From Clostridiaceae bacterium (GTDB lineage Bacteria; Bacillota; Clostridia; Oscillospirales; Acutalibacteraceae): 10,168 nt of DNA. Within the stretch, counting starts at the first letter, position 1; every line of letters begins with the position of its first letter. The stretch covers positions 1-10,168 of the forward strand of contig CAJGCL010000073.1 in NCBI GenBank assembly GCA_904501675.1, read 5' to 3'. This document shows positions 6,055 through 10,168 of the stretch, piece by piece. The notes beneath the pieces are model-generated. The model searched no databases. It was given only the letters and a program-made list of their open reading frames with translations, and was not told where the DNA came from. Position numbers and translations under genes: made by a program.

Positions 6055-6987
6055 ATGAATAAAGATTTTATGTACGAGGCTCTGCGCCTTGCAAAAGAGG
6101 CTGCCGAAAATGGCGAAGTGCCTGTTGGCGCAGTGGTTACTATAGGAAATAAGATAGTAGGCAGAGGTAGAAACCGCAGAGAAAAGGAGCGCAACGCTCT
6201 TTGCCACGCGGAAATTGAAGCAATTAACGAAGCCTGTAAACGCCTTGGTGGTTGGCGCTTGTGGGAATGCGATATGTATGTTACCCTTGAGCCATGCCCT
6301 ATGTGCGCAGGCGCAATTATAAATGCAAGGCTCCGTAATGTTTATTTCGGAGCATATGATGTTAAAAATGGTGCTTGCGGGTCTGTAACAAACTTATTCG
6401 AAAGTAAATTCAGCTACACGCCAAAGCACATAGGTGGATTTATGGAAGAAGAGTGCGCCAAGCCTCTTTCAGATTTTTTTGAAGGCCTGCGAGAGAAAAG
6501 AACGCAGAAGGAAAAGAAAAAGGAGAAAACTGAAATGGAAAAAATTGCAAGCTTTACAGTTGACCATACAAAGCTTATGAGAGGTATGTATATTTCAAGA
6601 ATAGATGGCGATGTTGTAACATACGATATAAGAACACGCCGTCCAAATGTGGAAGAGGTTATGGAGAATGGCGCAATCCACACTCTTGAGCATCTTTTCG
6701 CAACATTTGTAAGAAACAGCGAATTTAAAGATAATATAATTTACTTTGGTCCTATGGGCTGCCGCACAGGCTTCTATTTCCTGACAACAGGAATGACTCA
6801 CGGTGAAGCGCTGAAGCTCACTCAGGAAGCCCTCGCTTTTATCGAAACCTTTGAAGGCGATGTACCTGGTGTAAGCGCAGTTGAATGCGGAAACTACCGA
6901 GACCACGATTTAGAGGGCGCAAAAAAAGAAGCCGCAGACCAGAAGGAAGTTCTTAAAAACTGGACTACAGCGGATATGATTTATTGA
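6055..6987 (+). CDS. tadA-luxS: TadA-LuxS fusion: tRNA adenosine deaminase joined in frame to S-ribosylhomocysteine lyase
   Basis: One 310-codon frame encodes two complete enzymes. Residues 1-160 are TadA, which deaminates wobble A34 to inosine in tRNA-Arg(ACG): the zinc/catalytic motif H51-A-E53 and PCPMC with C81 and C84 are intact, and the domain ends in a Lys/Glu-rich tail (145-160) like ordinary TadA proteins. Residues 161-310 are LuxS, which cleaves S-ribosylhomocysteine to homocysteine and DPD, the precursor of autoinducer-2, in the activated methyl cycle. Its zinc ligands H209 and H213 (HTLEH) and C278 (ECGNYRDHD) and the catalytic C236 (GPMGCRTGFY) are present. Each half has normal stand-alone length and there is no extra linker. 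No stop lies between them, but luxS keeps its own ribosome binding site and ATG at 6535. The start at 6055 has no clear Shine-Dalgarno and probably depends on coupling to the upstream gene. A one-base indel, natural or from assembly, is an alternative explanation. Confidence 0.88.
   Translation: MNKDFMYEALRLAKEAAENGEVPVGAVVTIGNKIVGRGRNRREKERNALCHAEIEAINEACKRLGGWRLWECDMYVTLEPCPMCAGAIINARLRNVYFGAYDVKNGACGSVTNLFESKFSYTPKHIGGFMEEECAKPLSDFFEGLREKRTQKEKKKEKTEMEKIASFTVDHTKLMRGMYISRIDGDVVTYDIRTRRPNVEEVMENGAIHTLEHLFATFVRNSEFKDNIIYFGPMGCRTGFYFLTTGMTHGEALKLTQEALAFIETFEGDVPGVSAVECGNYRDHDLEGAKKEAADQKEVLKNWTTADMIY
6521..6537 (+). promoter_or_regulatory. Internal ribosome binding site and ATG for the LuxS half
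   Basis: AGGAG at 6521-6525, preceded by AAAA, lies nine bases before ATG 6535-6537, which is exactly where LuxS homology begins. This is a much stronger initiation signal than the one in front of tadA at 6055. It implies that free LuxS (150 residues) can be made from the same mRNA whatever happens to the fused frame. Confidence 0.7.
6535..6987 (+). CDS. luxS: LuxS, S-ribosylhomocysteine lyase, as an independently startable reading frame within the fusion
   Basis: This is the 3' half of the 6055-6987 frame listed separately because it has its own Shine-Dalgarno and ATG. The product would be 150 residues, close to typical LuxS length (about 150-160). In this numbering the metal ligands are H49, H53 and C118, and the catalytic cysteine is C76. 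LuxS works as a homodimer whose active sites lie at the dimer interface; a fused N-terminal TadA, itself a dimer, would have to be accommodated. A nucleosidase gene (mtn/pfs), which supplies S-ribosylhomocysteine, is not in the window. The TGA stop is followed by a repeat-bearing spacer and then the bidirectional terminator. Confidence 0.65.
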   Translation: MEKIASFTVDHTKLMRGMYISRIDGDVVTYDIRTRRPNVEEVMENGAIHTLEHLFATFVRNSEFKDNIIYFGPMGCRTGFYFLTTGMTHGEALKLTQEALAFIETFEGDVPGVSAVECGNYRDHDLEGAKKEAADQKEVLKNWTTADMIY

Positions 6988-6990
6988 GCT

Positions 6991-7046
6991 GATAGTGGAT
7001 AGATGCCAGATACAAGATGCCAGTGCTTTCGCGAGATAGAGGATAG
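6991..7046 (+). repeat. Short degenerate direct repeats in the luxS 3' spacer
   Basis: GATAG occurs four times (6991, 6998, 7034, 7042) and AGATGCCAG twice (7001-7009 and 7015-7023, 14-base period). It looks like a decayed minisatellite between the luxS stop and the terminator. There is no open frame or stable hairpin here, and I see no other function. Confidence 0.45.
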
Positions 7047-7093
7047 CTTGTTTCATTCAATTTTCATACATGCATTGTGGCGTAAGATAAAAT

Positions 7094-7136
7094 AAAAATC
7101 ACCTGAGAAGAGTGCCTTCTCAGGTGATAATTTTTT
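7094..7136. terminator. Bidirectional intrinsic terminator between convergent units
   Basis: A perfect 13-bp stem, ATCACCTGAGAAG (7098-7110) with CTTCTCAGGTGAT (7116-7128), and a 5-base loop. T6 (7131-7136) follows on the plus strand and A5 (7094-7098) precedes it, giving a U-tract on the minus strand. It ends the tadA-luxS unit and, immediately after the ECF gene's stop codon, the lysS-GNAT-ECF unit. Confidence 0.93.
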
Positions 7137-7632
7137 AGAACAATTTTATTTTTTGAAAAGCTTTAATCAATGTAAAACCAAATACAATTCCTGCTACGCC
7201 TTGAATTGCGTTTGCGGGGATATTGGCAAGAGATGGTCCGAATCCATATAAGAAGCCTTCAAATATGAAATACCCAAGCACCATAACTATTTCTGCAATA
7301 ATGCTAGGTAGTATTTTGAGAACAGTTTTATAACCTTTTTTATCAAAATACTTGAATAATGTAACGATTATCAGCGCCATACCGCCTTTTATTGCAAAGG
7401 TAGCAGGTGCGTAAACGAGGTATCCTGACAGAATATCTGCAAGACACGAGCCGATACCTGCTGCTAAAAAGGCATAGGCAGGTGAGAGAAGACTACCGCA
7501 AAGCAAAACTACACAATCGCCCAAATTTATGTAGCCCTTTAAGGGTGTGGGTATTTTTATTATCATTGTTGCAACGCAAGCCAAAGCGGCAAGCATAGCG
7601 GCTACAGCAATTTTCTGTGCTCTTGTTTTCAT
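7135..7632 (-). CDS. ECF transporter S component (substrate-binding membrane subunit), substrate unknown
   Basis: 165 residues, almost entirely hydrophobic, with six likely membrane helices (about 8-26, 36-48, 52-70, 76-94, 106-126, 140-158), as in S components of energy-coupling factor vitamin transporters. The Ala-rich first helix (AAMLAALACVA, 10-20) fits the AxxxA face that docks onto EcfT. The stretch INLGDCVVLLCGSLLSP followed by GSCLADILSGY resembles the broad riboflavin-transporter-like S-component family, but I cannot assign a vitamin. EcfA and EcfT are not nearby, so it would share a general ECF module encoded elsewhere. Its ATG overlaps the preceding TGA (ATGA, 7629-7632); AAGGAG lies about 12 bases upstream, so translational coupling is likely. 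No riboswitch is visible within this unit. Confidence 0.85.
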   Translation of the reverse strand: MKTRAQKIAVAAMLAALACVATMIIKIPTPLKGYINLGDCVVLLCGSLLSPAYAFLAAGIGSCLADILSGYLVYAPATFAIKGGMALIIVTLFKYFDKKGYKTVLKILPSIIAEIVMVLGYFIFEGFLYGFGPSLANIPANAIQGVAGIVFGFTLIKAFQKIKLF

Positions 7633-8144
7633 AGCTTATACGCACTCCTTCTTGTTTCGGATATAAAATTTTCAAATTCCGCATCTGACAGTAATTCGGG
7701 ATAACTGAGTATTTTTAATGGTACGCCTTCGCCACCGTGGTAAGAAGGTTGCTCATATTGAAAATCGTTGATTTTAAAACCAAGGCGGTCGTAAAACCGG
7801 ATTCTTTTTATCTGTTGCTCTGTTTTGGGTGCTTCTGCTTCAAGAATAACAGGCTTATTGAATGTGCATTTTATAAGCTCAATTGCTTTTGAGCCATATC
7901 CGCCTGAGCGTTTATCAGGGTCTATTGCAATATGCTCAATAAACAAGAAACCTTCTAAATCCCATAAAGCAGTAAAGCCTACCGCCTGTGCATCGTTAAA
8001 AATTTCAAGAAACTTGAACCTTTCATCATTCATACATTCCTGCTGGTCTATGTAATCGCGGCGCTCCTCATAAGGGAACGCCGCTTTCATTTTTTCAAAG
8101 ACCTGTGGGAATGTTTTTTCTGTTACATTCTCAAATCTTATCAT
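7629..8144 (-). CDS. GNAT family N-acetyltransferase
   Basis: 171 residues with a GCN5-related acetyltransferase fold. The acetyl-CoA pyrophosphate-binding motif A reads R79-S-G-G-Y-G84 (R-x-x-G-x-G) after the beta strand IEHIAIDPD (69-77), and FYDRLGF (117-123) is the conserved motif B region. These enzymes transfer an acetyl group from acetyl-CoA to an amine; the acceptor cannot be predicted. The ATG at 8144 begins two bases after the lysS stop codon with no good Shine-Dalgarno, and the stop overlaps the ECF gene's start by four bases, so all three genes are probably co-transcribed and translationally coupled. Confidence 0.88.
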   Translation of the reverse strand: MIRFENVTEKTFPQVFEKMKAAFPYEERRDYIDQQECMNDERFKFLEIFNDAQAVGFTALWDLEGFLFIEHIAIDPDKRSGGYGSKAIELIKCTFNKPVILEAEAPKTEQQIKRIRFYDRLGFKINDFQYEQPSYHGGEGVPLKILSYPELLSDAEFENFISETRRSAYKL

Positions 8145-8146
8145 AA

Positions 8147-10168
8147 TTATTTAATCTGTGTACCTGCAGGAACGCAGTCGGGAAGGAATACTACCTGACA
8201 ACCGCAAGCACCGTTTGTTGCTGCAAGGAGCATACCCTGGCTTTCAACACCTGTAAGTCTTGCAGGCTCAAGGTTAGCAATAACAATAATCTTTTTGCCA
8301 ACAAGCTGTTCACAGGTGTACTCACTCTTGATTGAAGAAACGATTGTTCTTGGCTTATCGCTACCGTCGTTAAGAGTAAGCTTTAAGCAGCTGTGAGATT
8401 TTCTGATTTCCTGAGCCTTAACGATTTCGCAAACACGAAGGTCAAGCTTTTCAAAGTAATCAATAGAAACAAGCTCTTCCTTGAATGGAACGAAAGCGTC
8501 TGCTTCGCCATAAACGTGCTTGTCTTCATTCTCTTCTACAATTTCTGCCTTTGCAGCTTCCTCAGCCTTTGCTTCATCCTCGGTTTTCTCATATGAGAAA
8601 TCAAGAAGACCAACATATTTCTGTGGGTCAATAGCGTAAAGGAAGAGATAAAGACGTGGGCCCTTTTCTTTATCTATAAGGAGCTTATAGATGTTTTTGA
8701 AGAATGTACCCTGTAAAGCCTTAAGAGCTTTTTCGTCCATATCCTCGCCATGGATTTCCTTAGGAATAGCGTAAAGCTTCTTGTTAAGGTCATCAAGGCT
8801 ATAGCCACCCTCTTTGATATAGTTGAAGAGTAATTTAACCTCTTCTTTTTCTGTATCAGAAAGAGTGTTGTAAATTTCCCAGTTGCGGTACTCTCTGAGG
8901 CGGTTAACCTGGTCAGGAGCACAGTTCTCAAGCCAATATTTAGCTCTGTCAAGACGCTCTGCAAATTCAGCCTCTTTATATGGTGTGCCGATTTTCTCGA
9001 AAACAGTTTCAAGCATTGGGATATTAAAGTCAACAACGCTACCAAGCTGAACAAGGAGGCTCATAGGAACTGTGTCGAGCTCTCTGTCGCCAACTGTTGT
9101 GTTGTACATAATATCCTTCTGAGCTTCGTTTGCAGTGCCATCTTTAATTGCATTATACATCTTGTCGAACTCAAAGTACTGACGAAGAATACCATCATCG
9201 AAGCAGAAATCAAACGCCTTAAGAGGCTCTGTTTTTGAGTAAAGCCAGAGAATTACTTCAGGCTCATAGATTTTAAGAAGGGTTTCAGGAGTAAGGTTAA
9301 GACCTGATGAGCCTGACATCTTACCTGTTGTGCCCTTGATACCAATAAACTCATAGCCTTGGAAGAGAGGTGGCTCGTAGCCGTAAATCTTCTTTGCAAT
9401 GTCTTTACTTGTATCATAGCTACCGTGAGGAGAAGCGTGGTCTTTTCCGCCTGGCTCAAAGTCTACGCCCTCGTACATCCAACGCATTGGCCAGTCAATT
9501 TTCCATGCAAGCTTGCAGTTGAAATCAGTTGTGAAATCAAAGCTGCCCTTATGACCGCAAGCGCAGGTGTACTCTGCCTTTGTGCAGTCATCGGAAAGAG
9601 AAACAATTTTTGTTGTATCCTTGCCACACTCTGAGCAGTAGATGCTTACAGGATAGTAGTTTTCTCTTTCGCCCTCCTGAACAGGCTGTGTACGGTGAGA
9701 AGCGAGAATATCAAAAATCTCGCCACGCTTTTCGAGAGCTTCAAGAATATATTTTGTGTACTTACCGCTTCTGTACATTTCTGCCTGATGGCGGTAATCC
9801 ATATCAATACCGAATTTAACAATTGAACGCTCAAACTCATGCTCAAAATATTCAGCATATGTTTTTTCTTCTGTGTCAAATGGGTTTTTAACGTCAACGT
9901 ATGGGCAACCGATATATTTTTCCATATCATCGTCAATAGCTGCAACGTTAACAGGAACCTTTCTCATACGGTCGAACTCGTCCCATGAGAAAAGGAGCTT
10001 TGCTTTTTTACCTTTCTTGCGAAGTGCGCGAACAACAAAGTAGCTTGTTGCAATATCGCGGAAGTTACCGATATGGATAGAGCCTGAGGGGCTTATACCG
10101 GCGGCACATACGTATTCTTCCTTATTGGGATTACGTCTTATGATGCGGTCTGCAATCATTTCTGACCA
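8147..10168 (-). CDS. lysS: Class I lysyl-tRNA synthetase with a C-terminal EMAP-II/MetRS-type tRNA-binding domain, N-terminus cut by the window edge
   Basis: Charges tRNA-Lys with lysine using a Rossmann (class I) catalytic domain, the archaeal/spirochaete type rather than the usual bacterial class II enzyme. Numbering from the Met at 10159: PSGSIHIGN (24-32) carries the HIGH-type motif, WDEFDRMRKVP (59-69) and FEPGGKDHASP (234-244) are class I LysRS hallmarks, KMSGS (280-284) is the KMSKS-type loop, and a CxxC...CxC zinc ribbon lies at 175-201. The helical anticodon-binding region follows to about 520. Class I LysRS normally ends there. Here an acidic Ala/Lys/Glu linker (about 523-548) leads to a complete OB-fold tRNA-binding domain (565-670; DLRVCEIV, VGKKIIVIANLEPARLTGVESQGMLL). 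The frame is open to the edge and the codons before the Met read Trp-Ser-Glu, matching the family's usual HW-x-x-x-IAD start, so the true start is upstream. It leads the GNAT-ECF unit. Confidence 0.92.
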   Translation of the reverse strand, partial: WSEMIADRIIRRNPNKEEYVCAAGISPSGSIHIGNFRDIATSYFVVRALRKKGKKAKLLFSWDEFDRMRKVPVNVAAIDDDMEKYIGCPYVDVKNPFDTEEKTYAEYFEHEFERSIVKFGIDMDYRHQAEMYRSGKYTKYILEALEKRGEIFDILASHRTQPVQEGERENYYPVSIYCSECGKDTTKIVSLSDDCTKAEYTCACGHKGSFDFTTDFNCKLAWKIDWPMRWMYEGVDFEPGGKDHASPHGSYDTSKDIAKKIYGYEPPLFQGYEFIGIKGTTGKMSGSSGLNLTPETLLKIYEPEVILWLYSKTEPLKAFDFCFDDGILRQYFEFDKMYNAIKDGTANEAQKDIMYNTTVGDRELDTVPMSLLVQLGSVVDFNIPMLETVFEKIGTPYKEAEFAERLDRAKYWLENCAPDQVNRLREYRNWEIYNTLSDTEKEEVKLLFNYIKEGGYSLDDLNKKLYAIPKEIHGEDMDEKALKALQGTFFKNIYKLLIDKEKGPRLYLFLYAIDPQKYVGLLDFSYEKTEDEAKAEEAAKAEIVEENEDKHVYGEADAFVPFKEELVSIDYFEKLDLRVCEIVKAQEIRKSHSCLKLTLNDGSDKPRTIVSSIKSEYTCEQLVGKKIIVIANLEPARLTGVESQGMLLAATNGACGCQVVFLPDCVPAGTQIK

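Noticed and set aside
6516..6522. Programmed -1 ribosomal frameshift at GAAAAAG to terminate TadA at the TGA at 6531
   Set aside because: The shift would land on the TGA, but the heptamer is G AAA AAG rather than a canonical A AAA AAG, and no strong downstream structure is evident.
8674..9054. Leftward 126-residue frame inside the synthetase gene
   Set aside because: It is a shifted-frame shadow of lysS with no recognisable domain or ribosome binding site.
8147..10159. Reading the synthetase as complete, starting at the Met at 10159
   Set aside because: No Shine-Dalgarno precedes this ATG, the frame is open to the edge, and the upstream codons Trp-Ser-Glu match the class I LysRS N-terminus, so the gene continues beyond the window.
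8147..10168. Methionyl-tRNA synthetase
   Set aside because: Only the C-terminal OB fold is MetRS-like; the catalytic domain has the class I LysRS motifs (RMRKVP, GGKDHASP, KMSGS).

Overview
This is a low-GC, densely packed chromosomal window that reads as a Clostridia-type Firmicute. The evidence is the Shine-Dalgarno-rich starts, short AT-rich intergenic DNA, zapA, LuxS, an ECF transporter S component and a CPBP protease. The exact genus is not determinable from the sequence alone; an uncultured gut Oscillospirales-like organism is my guess. There are no RNA genes, insertion sequences, prophage genes or CRISPR arrays.

Three transcription units are visible. (1) A leftward unit (1-4478) starts at a promoter near 4519-4547. 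It runs zapA (cell division), dut (dUTPase), mnmE (tRNA-U34 modification GTPase), a Gfo/Idh/MocA-fold protein with GH109-like signatures, and a membrane-anchored M20 metallopeptidase cut by the left edge. Gaps are 1 to 28 nt, so it looks like one operon mixing housekeeping and degradative genes. (2) A rightward unit (4660-6987) starts from overlapping promoters in the same divergent intergenic region. It encodes a CPBP intramembrane protease with a long disordered N-terminal tail, then a single open frame joining the tRNA adenosine deaminase TadA to the S-ribosylhomocysteine lyase LuxS. (3) A leftward unit (10168-7135) starts beyond the right edge. It encodes a class I lysyl-tRNA synthetase with an appended C-terminal tRNA-binding OB-fold domain, a GNAT acetyltransferase and an ECF transporter S component. 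Units 2 and 3 converge on one bidirectional hairpin terminator.

The most interesting points are the in-frame TadA-LuxS fusion, whose luxS half keeps its own strong ribosome binding site and ATG; the class I LysRS carrying a MetRS-type tRNA-binding domain; the 'oxidoreductase' that lacks the EKP lysine and has GH109-like motifs; and two inverted repeats with 9-nt spacers, each lying over a -35 box of the divergent promoters. No wholly new multi-gene defence or mobile system is apparent.
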